This document shows, one piece after another, positions 16,245 to 26,268 of a DNA stretch of 64,000 nucleotides (position 1 is the stretch's first letter; every line of letters begins with the position of its first letter). The notes below the pieces were generated by a model that saw nothing but the letters and a program-made list of their open reading frames with translations, did not search any database and was not told the DNA's origin. Both the position numbers and the translations under genes were made by a program. Source of the stretch: Chloroflexota bacterium (lineage in GTDB: Bacteria; Chloroflexota; Anaerolineae; Aggregatilineales; J027); NCBI GenBank assembly GCA_016234595.1, contig JACRBG010000036.1, positions 1-64,000 of the forward strand, read 5' to 3'.

Positions 16245-16796
16245 TTAGGTTTCTGTGCTTTCCCAGCGTCGAATCGCATCCTTGAGCCACTGGGGGGCGT
16301 CATCCATCGGTGGCATTGGTTCGCCGGCCCGGTTGATTTCTTCGGCTCGTTCCAGTTGTTCGGCAAGGCTGGGGACATTCCATGCGGCGCGTTCGGCATC
16401 GGTGGTGTTGGGATCAACATCCCATAGGCGGTATCGTTTGCCGTCGGGGACAAACTGAGTGCCATATTTTTGCGGTTGACCCTGATACATTAGCCAACGG
16501 TCAAACGAGGCCGCCGCCAACCAACGAGCCGGGGCATGACCCAAGTCGGCACTTTGTTTTGCCAATTGGTGGGCTTGTGCGATTTCTTCAATCTCGTCAC
16601 CATGTTGGAAAATCAGCGCCGCCTGATAAAAATCCTCGGCGGTTGTGCAGCCACCGGATGTAATAATTTCCGTTACCCGCACGCGCCGCCGCTGATCTCG
16701 TTCACGCAGCGCCCAATACTCTGGCGTTCCATACTGGGGATGACCTATTCGCTCAGCCTGATCAGCCTCAAATAGAAGCCGGAGTTCGTCATTCAT
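16245..16796 (-). CDS. DUF6624-like protein
   Basis: 183 residues, soluble. The segments QAALIFQHGDEIEEI, LGHAPARWLAAASFDRWLM, QKYGTQFV and VDPNTTDAERAAWNVPSLAEQL match the pattern I associate with DUF6624 proteins, whose function is unknown. The ATG at 16796 lies three bases after the formate-THF ligase stop, so the two genes are almost certainly co-transcribed. No signal peptide is present. The link to one-carbon metabolism is positional only. Confidence 0.6.
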   Translation of the reverse strand: MNDELRLLFEADQAERIGHPQYGTPEYWALRERDQRRRVRVTEIITSGGCTTAEDFYQAALIFQHGDEIEEIAQAHQLAKQSADLGHAPARWLAAASFDRWLMYQGQPQKYGTQFVPDGKRYRLWDVDPNTTDAERAAWNVPSLAEQLERAEEINRAGEPMPPMDDAPQWLKDAIRRWESTET

Positions 16797-16799
16797 CTT

Positions 16800-18554
16800 T
16801 TAGAATAGCCCCATTACTCGACCATTTTCATCAATGTCTACGCTCATATAGGCAGGTTTTAAGCTTAGACCGGGCATAGTGCGCATTTCACCTGCGATAG
16901 GGTAAATGAACCCGGCACCAACGCTGGCCCGCACTTCTCGGATGGGGAAGGTATAGCCAGTTGGACGGCCTTTCCATTCGGGATTGTGGCTTAGACTGAG
17001 ATGGGTTTTCGCCATGCAAATGGGCAAGCCGCCAAAGCCATTGGCTTCATAGGCTTCAATTTGTTCCTCGGCCTTCGGGTCAAAGGACACATCATCCGCC
17101 CCATAAACCTCCCGGGCCAATGTCCGAATCTTATCCTTAATCGGGATGTCCAGTGGATAGAGGAAGTGGAAATCGCTGGGTTGATTGGCAGCATCAGTCA
17201 CGGCTTCGGCCAACTCAATCGCGCCTTTACCCCCTTCAGCCCAATGATTGGTCGCAACAGCAGCATGAGCGCCAGCGGCCTCGGCTAATTTCTTGACTAG
17301 GGCGATTTCGGGAGGGGTATCTTGGGTGAAGCGATTGACCGCTACTACGACGGGTACACCAAACTTACGGGCGATTTCGATGTGGGCAATCATATTGACC
17401 GCGCCCGTTTCCAATAACGCCAGATTTTCTTCTAGATAGGCTTTGTCTAGTTTCTTGCCGGGGGTCACTTTTGGCCCACCGCCGTGCATCTTCATCGCGC
17501 GGATGGTGCTGACCAGTACGACGCAGTTGGGAATAAGTCCGCTGACCCGGCACTTGATGTCGAAGAATTTCTCCATGCCCATATCCGAGCCGAAGCCGCT
17601 TTCCGTGACGACATATTCACCCAAGCGTAGGGCGATTTGGTCAGCAATCACGCTGCTGTTACCATGGGCGATGTTGGCAAATGGGCCAGCATGGATAAAG
17701 GCGGCTTGCCCTTCAAGGGTTTGCAGCAAAGTCGGCATCACAGTGTCTTTCATCAAGACGGTAACTGCGCCCGCCACTTTCATATCTTCGAGAGTGACAG
17801 GTTTACCAGCGCGATTTGTGCCGATTACGACACGCCCGACCCGTTGACGTAAATCGTGTAGGCTGGTCGAAAGGGCCAAAATCGCCATCAGTTCGCTGGC
17901 AACACTGATGTCGTAGCCAGTTTGACGGGGCAACCCATCGGCGTGTGGCCCCAAACCAACAATCACATTGCGCAGTACCCGGTCATTGACATCTACCACG
18001 CGATTCCAAGTGACATTATAGGGATCAATATCGAGGCGGGTTAGGCCCTGTTTGGCAAGCTGTTCATCGGTGCGGGTACTTTCATGGAAAATACGCGAGT
18101 CAATGGCAGCGGCAACAAGGTTATGGGCAGCGCTGATGGCGTGAATGTCACCTGTCAGATGCAAATTGAAATCTTCCATTGGGATAACTTGGCTATAACC
18201 GCCCCCAGCGGCTCCGCCTTTAATACCAAAGGTTGGCCCTTGGCTAGGCTGACGCAAACAGACAATTGCGTTGTGCCGTAGTTGACCGAGGGCTTGGGTT
18301 AGGCCAACCGAAGTGGTGGTTTTGCCTTCGCCCAGCGGGGTAGGGGTAATCGCGGTGACTTCGATGTATTTCCCTTGCGGGCGATTTTGAAAACGTTGTA
18401 GAACATCTAGGTGAACTTTAGCTTTGAATTTGCCAAATAAATCGAGGTCATCCTCATTTAAGCCTAATAAACCAGCTATTTTGAGGATGGGTTGGATGGT
18501 GGCGGCCTGTGCAATGTCAAGGTCGCTTGGCACGTTGGATATTACAGCAGACAT
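16800..18554 (-). CDS. fhs: Formate-tetrahydrofolate ligase
   Basis: 584 residues. Makes 10-formyl-THF from formate, THF and ATP in the cytoplasm, feeding purine and serine/glycine one-carbon flux. The ATP-binding loop [12 protein letters not shown] lies at about 70-81. Other family stretches are [32 protein letters not shown] and [11 protein letters not shown]. Length is close to the roughly 560-residue family. It is the second gene of a minus-strand run: kinase/phosphatase, 40 bases, fhs, three bases, DUF6624-like gene. The ATG at 18554 has only a weak AGG upstream. Confidence 0.96.
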   Translation of the reverse strand: MSAVISNVPSDLDIAQAATIQPILKIAGLLGLNEDDLDLFGKFKAKVHLDVLQRFQNRPQGKYIEVTAITPTPLGEGKTTTSVGLTQALGQLRHNAIVCLRQPSQGPTFGIKGGAAGGGYSQVIPMEDFNLHLTGDIHAISAAHNLVAAAIDSRIFHESTRTDEQLAKQGLTRLDIDPYNVTWNRVVDVNDRVLRNVIVGLGPHADGLPRQTGYDISVASELMAILALSTSLHDLRQRVGRVVIGTNRAGKPVTLEDMKVAGAVTVLMKDTVMPTLLQTLEGQAAFIHAGPFANIAHGNSSVIADQIALRLGEYVVTESGFGSDMGMEKFFDIKCRVSGLIPNCVVLVSTIRAMKMHGGGPKVTPGKKLDKAYLEENLALLETGAVNMIAHIEIARKFGVPVVVAVNRFTQDTPPEIALVKKLAEAAGAHAAVATNHWAEGGKGAIELAEAVTDAANQPSDFHFLYPLDIPIKDKIRTLAREVYGADDVSFDPKAEEQIEAYEANGFGGLPICMAKTHLSLSHNPEWKGRPTGYTFPIREVRASVGAGFIYPIAGEMRTMPGLSLKPAYMSVDIDENGRVMGLF

Positions 18555-18594
18555 GGGGATTTACCTGCCTTTGTTAGGGAATAAATAAATTGTT

Positions 18595-20799
18595 TTATTC
18601 GCTGCGCTTAATCACTACAACGGTCGCATCGTCGGCTGGGGGCAGGCCATGCGAAAAAGTATAAACATCAGTAGCGATTGCCAGCGAGATTTCCTGCGCT
18701 GTATAGTGGCGATTGCGATAGATACACTCCATCAAATTCTCTTCGCCGTACTCAAATTCATCCCGGTTGATGGCCTCGGTCACGCCATCCGTATAGGCGA
18801 CCAGCACATCTCCCGGCTGTAAGATTAATTTTTCAGCCCGGTAAGGGACGTTGGCAAAAATACCTAGGGCCGTCCCGCCAGCTTCTATCATTTTATAACT
18901 TCCGTCATTTCCAACAAATACAGGTGGGTTATGACCACCGTTGCAATAATGTAATTCCCCGTTGAGCGGGTCGAGCACTCCATAAAACAAGGTGACAAAT
19001 AAATTGGCTCGATTATCGGCCCGAATTTGATTATTCACCTCACGGAGCAGTTGGTCGGGAGCGTCTTCGGAAGACATTGCCAAGACACGGAAAATGGTGC
19101 GTGATAGGGCCATGAACAAGGCAGCAGGAATGCCTTTACCGCAGACATCTGCTACTACAAAACCTAAACGGCCATCGGGCAGATTAAAAAAGTCATAAAA
19201 GTCACCTGCTACCTCTTGGGCGGGCTGCCAACTAGCGGCAATATCCCAGCCGGGGTAGCTTGGTGCGAATTCTGGCAAAAAGCTGGTCTGAATTTTCTTA
19301 GCAGTTTCAACTTCTTGTTGCAAACGGGCTTGTAAAATCGTTTGTTGATAGAGACGAGCGCGTTCGATGGCGGCGGCAGCTTGATTGGCAAAGGCTTGGG
19401 CAACGGCGGCATGTTCATCGGTATAAAAATTAACTTGGCGGCTGGTAATGCCTAATTCGCCGATGACCCGATCATCTACAATCAATGGCACACCCATCCA
19501 ACTGTGCATCCCAGCGGTGGTGCTGATTTTTATCCAGCGTGCATCTTGCTCCACATCGGGGATGATAATGGGGTCCCACGAGACCATCATCTCTTGAAAC
19601 AAAACATTGTCAGAGGTTTTGAAAAGGCGCGATTGTAAAATTTCGCTGGTTTCTTGGTCGGCATAGCCCCGAATGGCCCGAATTACCATATCCTCACTAT
19701 CGGTCAGCAAAATGGCCCCGCCATCATAGGGCAGCACGCGCTCGAGTTCCTGCAAAATCAAATCCAGCACTTCTTGCAGTTCTAGGGCGCTGTTGATAAT
19801 CGAGGTGACTTCGCGTAGGGTGTCGGCTAATTCACGCTTAGATTGTTCGGAGGCCAATAATCGCGCATTTTCAATAGCAATTGCCGCTTCGGAGGCCAGC
19901 ACCTTTAAGATGGTTTCGTCGCGTGGAGTAAATACCCCATGATTTTTATTAAGCAGTTGCAACACGCCAATGACTCGTTTACGGCCATCGCGCATGGGGG
20001 TACAAATCATATTGCGGGTTACATAGCCGGATGCTTGGTCAAATGACTTAGCAAAATAGGGGTTATCTTTGGTGGAAAAAACGTTGACCGTTTCACCCGT
20101 TTGGGCGACTCGTCCGGCGATGCCTTGCCCCATTTTCAGGCGGATTTCAGTAAGGCGGCCCGTGTCATCGTGCAGCACCTTTGAGACCAGTTCACCTGTT
20201 TGTTCATCAATCAGATACAGCGTCCCTCGATCAGCATCCACCACTTGGCGGAGCTTATCCACAATCAAATCGAGCAGGTCATCTACATTGCGGGCATTAG
20301 TGAGTGCCCAGCCGACCTCCTCAAAAACAAGCAATTCGCGCTCAATTTCGGGTTGAGGGGCAGCCCGTAGCGCGTCTAAATCTAAAACCTTCGTCATCGT
20401 CAAAATAGTTCCGTTCTCTTCATCAAATTTATATTCGACACTGTCCATCAGTGTCCGCATAAAGTGCATTCCCATACCACCATTAATTCGTTTTTCAACC
20501 GAAGCGTGCAAATCAAAATCAGGGATGGCCTCAGGGTGAAATGGCTTACCCCAGTCTTGAATAATGAGTCGAATTTCACCATTCACTTGGGTCAGCCGCA
20601 CAAAAATGCGACCATCTTCATCCCCCTGATAGGCATGGGACATAATGTTGGTAATGGCTTCTTCGCTGGCGAGTTCAATGTCGAAATGCGTTTTTTCATC
20701 AAGATTGAGGGCCGCGCTAACTGCTGCCATGAAGCTATAAAGGTCTTTCAGATTTTCGCGGGTTGCTCTCAGCCAGAGTTCATAGCTCTTACCAGCCAT
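18595..20799 (-). CDS. RsbW-like kinase, two GAF domains and SpoIIE/PP2C phosphatase in one chain
   Basis: 734 residues. Residues 1-140 are a GHKL ATPase of the RsbW/SpoIIAB anti-sigma kinase type (SEEAITNIMSHAY N-box, DWGKPF, GGMGMHFM). Two GAF domains follow (about 160-315 and 330-490), then a PP2C-type SpoIIE phosphatase (510-733) with AGDFYDFF, VADVCGKGIPAALFM, NGGHNPP, AYTDGVTEA and ADDATVVVI. Such enzymes control STAS anti-anti-sigma proteins by Ser/Thr phosphorylation. Here kinase and phosphatase are joined and gated by sensor domains. No STAS protein or sigma factor is visible in the window. AGGAG precedes the ATG at 20799. Confidence 0.88.
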   Translation of the reverse strand: MAGKSYELWLRATRENLKDLYSFMAAVSAALNLDEKTHFDIELASEEAITNIMSHAYQGDEDGRIFVRLTQVNGEIRLIIQDWGKPFHPEAIPDFDLHASVEKRINGGMGMHFMRTLMDSVEYKFDEENGTILTMTKVLDLDALRAAPQPEIERELLVFEEVGWALTNARNVDDLLDLIVDKLRQVVDADRGTLYLIDEQTGELVSKVLHDDTGRLTEIRLKMGQGIAGRVAQTGETVNVFSTKDNPYFAKSFDQASGYVTRNMICTPMRDGRKRVIGVLQLLNKNHGVFTPRDETILKVLASEAAIAIENARLLASEQSKRELADTLREVTSIINSALELQEVLDLILQELERVLPYDGGAILLTDSEDMVIRAIRGYADQETSEILQSRLFKTSDNVLFQEMMVSWDPIIIPDVEQDARWIKISTTAGMHSWMGVPLIVDDRVIGELGITSRQVNFYTDEHAAVAQAFANQAAAAIERARLYQQTILQARLQQEVETAKKIQTSFLPEFAPSYPGWDIAASWQPAQEVAGDFYDFFNLPDGRLGFVVADVCGKGIPAALFMALSRTIFRVLAMSSEDAPDQLLREVNNQIRADNRANLFVTLFYGVLDPLNGELHYCNGGHNPPVFVGNDGSYKMIEAGGTALGIFANVPYRAEKLILQPGDVLVAYTDGVTEAINRDEFEYGEENLMECIYRNRHYTAQEISLAIATDVYTFSHGLPPADDATVVVIKRSE

Positions 20800-20916
20800 C
20801 CATTACTCCTATTTCTATTAGTAGTCTACGCAGGCAAAGGCGCACCAGTTCCGTGAATTCCTGTACAAAGTATCTAATTTAACCAAACCCTAGCAAATGT
20901 GAAGTTCATTTTAAAC

Positions 20917-20950
20917 AAAAAAACCTGACTCAACACACTTGTGAATCAGG
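20917..20950 (-). terminator. Terminator downstream of tRNA-Leu
   Basis: On the minus strand CCTGA and TCAGG close a hairpin with further TCA/TGA pairing, followed by seven T. Confidence 0.8.
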
Positions 20951-20993
20951 CTAGTTATCGCATATAGGTATTTTTTCCATTAATTCTACGGTG

Positions 20994-21074
20994 TAGGGCA
21001 GGTGGGAGTCGAACCCACAAGAGTTTCCTCCGCAGTTTTTAAGACTGCTGCGTTTGCCATTTCGCCACTGCCCC
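20994..21074 (-). tRNA. tRNA-Leu (anticodon TAA)
   Basis: 81 bases on the minus strand: acceptor GGGGCAG/CTGCCCT, D arm GCG/CGC, anticodon arm GCAGT/ACTGC with loop CTTAAAA (anticodon TAA), a class II variable arm GAG-GAAA-CTC, and T arm GTGGG/CCCAC with TTCGACT. CCA is not encoded, unlike the tRNA-Ala at 11424. Confidence 0.95.
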
Positions 21075-21188
21075 TTGTGTGATTACGCATTTTAACGATA
21101 ACTTCCAGATTGGTCAAGTATATACAGCCTTAGCTAAAACAATCCTGTGATATACGTCCCAGAGAGCAATAAACACAAACAAATCTAT

Positions 21189-21216
21189 GGGTAGTCAGAG
21201 GGGATTCTAACTACCC
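21189..21216 (-). terminator. Hairpin downstream of the DUF4242 gene
   Basis: GGGTAGT pairs with ACTACCC across 14 bases, 26 bases after the DUF4242 stop on the minus strand. The T tract after it is weak. Confidence 0.45.
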
Positions 21217-21241
21217 ACATGATTATTGATAATGCGATTGA

Positions 21242-21493
21242 CTACGATCCTTCTTTGACCTCAATGATTTCATCGGCAACCAGACCGTGCGCTTCCCGGT
21301 GAACGGCAATAGCAGCTTCCTTGTTGGGGGCTTCCACCAAGCAGAAGACTTTGCCTGTCCCCTCATCGAACCAGTAGCGCAAATATTTGACGTTGTATTT
21401 CTCCTGTGTCTTTAGGTCGGCTTCATGGGCATGACCCACGGCATCAGCCGTGAGGCCATCAACGTGATAGTGAATATCCATAAACAGTGGCAT
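21242..21493 (-). CDS. DUF4242 family small protein
   Basis: 83 residues, soluble. The whole chain matches the DUF4242 pattern: MPLFMDIH at the start, a VTADAV-like helix, KYLRYWFDE, GKVFCLVEAP, AIAVHREAHG, VADEIIEV. The family includes SCO4226-type ferredoxin-like-fold proteins reported to bind nickel; the biochemical role is unsettled. GAGGAG eight bases before the ATG supports the start. It lies directly downstream of the LuxR-type regulator, behind an 18-base dyad (21560-21577), so control by that regulator is a reasonable inference. Confidence 0.82.
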   Translation of the reverse strand: MPLFMDIHYHVDGLTADAVGHAHEADLKTQEKYNVKYLRYWFDEGTGKVFCLVEAPNKEAAIAVHREAHGLVADEIIEVKEGS

Positions 21494-21559
21494 TGTTTTG
21501 CGCTCCTCAAGTTCATCTAACGGATATATTCAGGATAGTGGCTGACGAGAGATGGGTAT

Positions 21560-21589
21560 ATCTACCAAATGGTAGATTCATAGGTAGAT
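21560..21589 (-). promoter_or_regulatory. Dyad operator candidate upstream of the DUF4242 gene
   Basis: ATCTACC 21560-21566, four bases, GGTAGAT 21571-21577, then a third half-site GGTAGAT at 21583-21589, twelve bases from the second. It lies 67-96 bases upstream of the DUF4242 ATG. Confidence 0.55.
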
Positions 21590-21590
21590 T

Positions 21591-24194
21591 TTAGGCGGGT
21601 AGTAGGCCTAATTCTTGAGCGCGGACAATTGCCTGTGTGCGATTGGTCACATCCAGCTTGCGATAAATATTGAGCGTATGGGTCTTGACTGTACCAGCGC
21701 CGATCACAAGCTCGGCTGCGATTTGCGGATTAGTCATTCCAATCGCCATGAGACGGAGAATTTCATTTTCCCTCACCGTGAGAAGTTGTTGGGCAGTTGC
21801 CTCAGATGGAACACAAAACTCGCGGCGAAGATAAATATTAATCGTATCAATAGTTAGGGTTGTACCCTTTTCCCAATGAGCTTTATAAGAAGCTGTTCCC
21901 ATTCCATCCTGTAATTGAGCCTGAAGCTGTTCAAATGGCGGCCATTGGTGAATCCAGTTCAAGGCATTATCCGAGCAAGCCCAAACCCATCCGAGCAGTT
22001 CAACCGCTTTGGCGCGATCTGTTTGTGCCAGTGCATAGGCTGCCGCAGGAACAATCCAGCTAATAAGGGCGTGGTCTATGTCAGGGTGTGTTAATTGAAG
22101 TACTTGTTGAACATACATTCCCGCTTCTACTGGGTTTTCGAGGCCACACGACAATATGGCAAGCGCCCAGTACAACAATTGATACCCCATTGTATTGGTA
22201 TTATGGCGTTTTTCCGATTCTTTTAACCGGACACCTTCGATGTAATCTGCCCGCATACATGCTAAAAGGATTAACAAAGCGACATTGTAGGACTGAAAGA
22301 CCACTAAATTGATATCTTCAATGATTAGATGGGAACGCTCTGCATATTCCTGACAAGTTGCATAATCGCCCTGACAGAAAGCACATAGGGCCAGTAAACT
22401 CAGCGAATGAGCAATTTGCCCTCGATGGCCTGCCTTATTGGCGACTTGTAATGCTTCTTCACAATAATGCCTGCCCTTTAAGTAGTCTCCCTCTAAAAGA
22501 TAGTCTGAGCCGAGGTTGTATAGGCAGATCACAAGCGACAAGTGATTATGGGTGGATCGGGCGAGTAGCAGGCTTTGTTCAGTATAGTCGTGCGACTTAG
22601 CATTCTCGTTAAGATTGCCATAGACGTAACCCAAGCGATGCAATACCCAGCACACATAGTAAGGCTCGTTGATATGCTCAAATAGTGTTTTGCTGGTCTC
22701 CAAATGTGGCAATGCTTCAGCGTAGCGCTGCATACTAATCATCACATAGGCCAACTTGAGATGCCCAAATGCAATTTCAAATGTGTCGTTTTCGTCGAGT
22801 GCAATCGTTAGTGCTTGTTGAACCCCAGTAAGGGCGTCTCGATAATCGGCTTGGTACCACCAGTGTAGATAACCCCATCGGCGCGAAAGCAGTCGCCCTA
22901 GGAGTGATGACTCAGCGCCTGATTCGTCAAGGGCCTGCTGGAACATGGCGATAGTTTCACGATAACGGTTGCCCAGAAAACCAAAAAGATAAAGACCGTT
23001 TAACATGATCTCAAGATATTCGGCCCGATGGTTTTTAGAGGCCCAATCCCACGCCAAGCGAATATTTTCAAAATCGGTTTCGATGGCACGCATTGCTTCC
23101 AATTGACGGGGTTGTTTGAGTACGGTTTCGTGCTGGAGTACCCAATTTGCATAATATTGGCAATGGCGCTCATAAGCTGCATCTGGTTCGCCATGCTCCT
23201 CTAATTTTTCGACGCCATACTGACGTAGCAACTCATGAATGCTGAATCGGCTAGACATTTCCATCTGAACGAGCGATTTTTCAACTAAGGCGGCAAGGAT
23301 TGGAAGTGATGCCCCTACCACTTGTTCGGCGGCGTTGCTGTCAAAACTTCCGCAAAAAACCGACATTTCGGCAAAAATCATACGCTCTTTTTCCGACATT
23401 AATTTCCACGAGTGGTCAAATACAGCCCGCATACTGCGGTGTCGCGCCTCAATATTGCGCGACGTTGTCGACAAAAAATCGAGGTTACACTGTATCTCGG
23501 TGGCAATTTGCGAGGCTGTGAGACCTTTCAACCATGAGGCCGCTAATTCGATAGCGAGAGGCAACCCAGCGGTCATTTTACATATGCGAATAACAGCTTC
23601 CTGCTCATTGGTTAGCTCAAAGTTCGGCTGTGTGCGGCGGGCGTGATACAGAAAAAGCTGCACGGCTTCATAATCTTCCAAAGAGGTGGTGTAGGTACTC
23701 AGCGGGATACTCATTCCCTTGAGTGGATAAAGCCATTCCTCTTGTAGATTTAATGCCTCTCTTGAAGTGACCAGTATCTTGATGTTAGGGGCTTGAGCCA
23801 GAATTGCGCTGACAAGGGCTGTGTTGGCAAGTAGATGTTCAAAATTATCTAACAGGAGCAAGAGTGATTTTTCACGCAGATAGCTAAAGAATTGTATTTC
23901 TGGCTCACCCCCTCCATAGAAAGTCAAGCCAATGGCCTGCGCGATGGTGTGGATGAGTAGATCACCCTTAGTGATCTGCTGTAATCCTACAAAAACAACA
24001 CCGTGATGAAAATGTGGAGCGATTGCTTGGGCAGCCTCAATTGCCAAGCGCGTTTTGCCACTCCCACCTAAGCCAGTTAATGTTAGAAGGCGGCATTCGG
24101 TACTTGTTAAGCGCGACTGTATATCCGCCAATTCCTTTTGTCGACCAAAGAAAGGATTGGTCTGAGTCAGAAAATAGTTCTTTATCATTGCCAC
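21591..24194 (-). CDS. LuxR-family regulator with STAND/NB-ARC ATPase and TPR sensor (MalT/LAL type)
   Basis: 867 residues. An N-terminal ATPase has Walker A GLGGSGKT at 41-48 and Walker B LLLLLDNFEH near 115. A helical winged segment follows, then a long TPR-like region (about 330-780), and a C-terminal LuxR helix-turn-helix at about 800-862 (LTVRENEILRLMAIGMTN, GTVKTHTLNIYRKL). Large LuxR regulators of this layout multimerise on ligand and ATP and activate transcription. No receiver domain is present. The neighbouring DUF4242 gene carries a dyad site upstream and is a likely target. The ligand is unknown. Confidence 0.88.
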   Translation of the reverse strand: MAMIKNYFLTQTNPFFGRQKELADIQSRLTSTECRLLTLTGLGGSGKTRLAIEAAQAIAPHFHHGVVFVGLQQITKGDLLIHTIAQAIGLTFYGGGEPEIQFFSYLREKSLLLLLDNFEHLLANTALVSAILAQAPNIKILVTSREALNLQEEWLYPLKGMSIPLSTYTTSLEDYEAVQLFLYHARRTQPNFELTNEQEAVIRICKMTAGLPLAIELAASWLKGLTASQIATEIQCNLDFLSTTSRNIEARHRSMRAVFDHSWKLMSEKERMIFAEMSVFCGSFDSNAAEQVVGASLPILAALVEKSLVQMEMSSRFSIHELLRQYGVEKLEEHGEPDAAYERHCQYYANWVLQHETVLKQPRQLEAMRAIETDFENIRLAWDWASKNHRAEYLEIMLNGLYLFGFLGNRYRETIAMFQQALDESGAESSLLGRLLSRRWGYLHWWYQADYRDALTGVQQALTIALDENDTFEIAFGHLKLAYVMISMQRYAEALPHLETSKTLFEHINEPYYVCWVLHRLGYVYGNLNENAKSHDYTEQSLLLARSTHNHLSLVICLYNLGSDYLLEGDYLKGRHYCEEALQVANKAGHRGQIAHSLSLLALCAFCQGDYATCQEYAERSHLIIEDINLVVFQSYNVALLILLACMRADYIEGVRLKESEKRHNTNTMGYQLLYWALAILSCGLENPVEAGMYVQQVLQLTHPDIDHALISWIVPAAAYALAQTDRAKAVELLGWVWACSDNALNWIHQWPPFEQLQAQLQDGMGTASYKAHWEKGTTLTIDTINIYLRREFCVPSEATAQQLLTVRENEILRLMAIGMTNPQIAAELVIGAGTVKTHTLNIYRKLDVTNRTQAIVRAQELGLLPA

Positions 24195-24317
24195 CCTGCT
24201 TGGTTTAAATTATCCGGCCTAGGTATATTACAATCCCCTCACACTTTATCTCTTGAGAGACGGTTATCCTAGTACGATTGTTCCAGAGCGAGCGAGATGG
24301 TCAAAATTTTTTACCGC

Positions 24318-25322
24318 CTAAAATAGATGATTTTCGACCACCTGTGCACCCATGCCGGGTTTGTTGTGCAGAACGATTTTGACACCCTCTAGCTGCCACA
24401 AGCGATTTTCTACTTCATCGGCATCATTGGCTTTTGCCAAAACATGTACATTCGCCCCGGCGTCAATTGTGAAATAGGCTTCTAACCCACCCCGTCGCCA
24501 CTCGGTCACTGCTTGGATAATTGCCAGCGTCACCGGATTCCAATAATAAATAGGGGGGTGGGAAGTCATAGCGATCACATGCAGTCGGATGGCCTCGCGT
24601 TCGGTTTCTTCGCCAAAAACTGTCCAATTCTTTTCCAAGATAGCGCGGCGGATGATATTTAAGCTTAGGCCCGCCAATTTGACGCGGGTATCATTAAAGG
24701 GGCTGGTACTGACCAATTTATTGCCGTCCGCCGACCCGACCTCTTTATGCGTGGTTTGGGTAATCGCAATCAAATCGCGAATATCCCAATGTTCGGGCGG
24801 GGCAATTTGTTCGGCGAAGGAAGCCTCATCCGTTTCGCCATAATGCCATTCCACAAATCCCGCCGGCACAGACCGACAGGCTGACCCAGACCCCTGTCGT
24901 GCCAAGAGTGTCAAGTCGCGTTCGGGTAAGGATAATCCGGCAGCTTGGGCGGCTGCTACCGATAGCGCTGCAAAGGCTGAAGCGGATGAGGCTATCCCCG
25001 CACCTGTGGGGAAATTATTTTCGGAAGCGACCTGTACCCGCGTTTGAATGCCTGCGATGGCACGGATACGGTCTACATGGCTGAACACCCGTGTCGATTG
25101 TTTTTCGTTTGTGGGAATTCCCGCCAGTGTAAATTGATCGGCGGCTAATGTTTCATCAAATTCGACGGTGGTCATGGTGAAGGCCGAATCCAAGTTCATG
25201 GAAATTGAGCCGTTCATGGGTAGGCGCAGGGCATCATTAATCCGCCCCCAGTATTTTACAAAAGCAATATTGCTGGTAGCGATACAGGAGGCTTTTTTGA
25301 GATGAGGTGTCGTGTCAGTCAT
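24318..25322 (-). CDS. mvaD: Diphosphomevalonate decarboxylase
   Basis: 334 residues, GHMP kinase superfamily. ATP-dependent decarboxylation of mevalonate-5-diphosphate to isopentenyl diphosphate. Family features: NIAFVKYWGR at 18-27, RLPMNGSISMNL, the phosphate loop PTGAGIASSASAFAALS, GSACRSVPAGF and IDAGANVHVL near the C-terminus. Its presence points to the mevalonate route for isoprenoids, as in many Chloroflexota; no other gene of the route is in the window. A GGAGG lies 15 bases before the ATG, farther than usual. Confidence 0.93.
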   Translation of the reverse strand: MTDTTPHLKKASCIATSNIAFVKYWGRINDALRLPMNGSISMNLDSAFTMTTVEFDETLAADQFTLAGIPTNEKQSTRVFSHVDRIRAIAGIQTRVQVASENNFPTGAGIASSASAFAALSVAAAQAAGLSLPERDLTLLARQGSGSACRSVPAGFVEWHYGETDEASFAEQIAPPEHWDIRDLIAITQTTHKEVGSADGNKLVSTSPFNDTRVKLAGLSLNIIRRAILEKNWTVFGEETEREAIRLHVIAMTSHPPIYYWNPVTLAIIQAVTEWRRGGLEAYFTIDAGANVHVLAKANDADEVENRLWQLEGVKIVLHNKPGMGAQVVENHLF

Positions 25323-25424
25323 GATTAGGCAGTGATACCTCCAATTATCACGAGTAATTTTGGGAAACCCAATATAACGTATTGTACACCGCGCTATCCC
25401 AAAAACTTCGTGTGAAAAATCTAA

Positions 25425-26174
25425 TCAAAAGTTCGGGTATACATCAATACCCAGCCAACGTCCGACCGCCACAATTAGCGGAGCGATGAGCAGGGCAGGT
25501 AAATAGTTTGCCATGCGAGGGTGTTTAATATCTAGCAAAATCAAGCTTAGGCCGATGAGCATTAGGCCACCCGCTGAACTCATCTCATTAATCATGGCCT
25601 CGGTCATTACTTCACCAGCCAGATAACCTAAGAGGGCAAGTCCGCCTTGAATGATGATAATGGTTACAATCGAAAAACTGACCCCGACCCCTAAGGAAGC
25701 GGCAAAGGCCAACGATGCAAAACCATCGAGGACGGCTTTGATGGCGAGGAGTTGATAATTACCAGAGATGCCATCTTGGATTGAGCCAACAAAGGTCAGT
25801 GGGCCAATACAAAATACAAGACTGGCGGTTACAAATCCATTGATAAAACGCTCACGGGCTGAATCAAAATCGCCGTCGCCCATTTTGCCAGATGTGCTCC
25901 GTTTGGCGACCCATGTTTGAAGCCAGCCAGCCAAGTCATCTAATCCTTTTTGAATATTAATCGCCTCGCCAATCATCACACCCACAATCAGGCTAATCAG
26001 CGGGATGATGATATTGCCCGACAGCATGGCGTTATCAATGCCAACCACTAGTGTGACCAAGCCTAACCCTGTGATCACCGATGTCTGTGTATTTTTAGGG
26101 AGGCGATCCCCAATAAGCAGGCCAAGCATACTGCCAATTGCAACCGTAATGACATTTAGGATGGTACCAATCAT
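25425..26174 (-). CDS. DUF554 family membrane protein
   Basis: 249 residues, about six to seven membrane segments. The start IGTILNVITVAIGSMLGLLIG and the segments FINGFVTASLVFCIGPLTFVG and MLIGLSLILLDI are typical of DUF554 (YdfK-like) proteins, which are predicted transporters or channels without known substrate. CAGGAAC lies about nine bases before the ATG. The terminator of the upstream penicillin-binding protein gene ends 19 bases before this start, so it probably relies on a promoter inside that stretch or on read-through. Confidence 0.85.
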   Translation of the reverse strand: MIGTILNVITVAIGSMLGLLIGDRLPKNTQTSVITGLGLVTLVVGIDNAMLSGNIIIPLISLIVGVMIGEAINIQKGLDDLAGWLQTWVAKRSTSGKMGDGDFDSARERFINGFVTASLVFCIGPLTFVGSIQDGISGNYQLLAIKAVLDGFASLAFAASLGVGVSFSIVTIIIIQGGLALLGYLAGEVMTEAMINEMSSAGGLMLIGLSLILLDIKHPRMANYLPALLIAPLIVAVGRWLGIDVYPNF

Positions 26175-26193
26175 AAAAAGTTGTTCCTGTTTA

Positions 26194-26230
26194 GAAAAAA
26201 ATATACGCCGGAGAGTGTACCTCCCCGGCG
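26194..26230 (-). terminator. Terminator after the penicillin-binding protein gene
   Basis: CGCCGG and CCGGCG close a hairpin with inner GGAG/CTCC on the minus strand, followed by TATA and seven T. Confidence 0.8.
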
Positions 26231-26268
26231 CTATCTAGGCCTATTGGATGAATTGACCGATACCCTTT

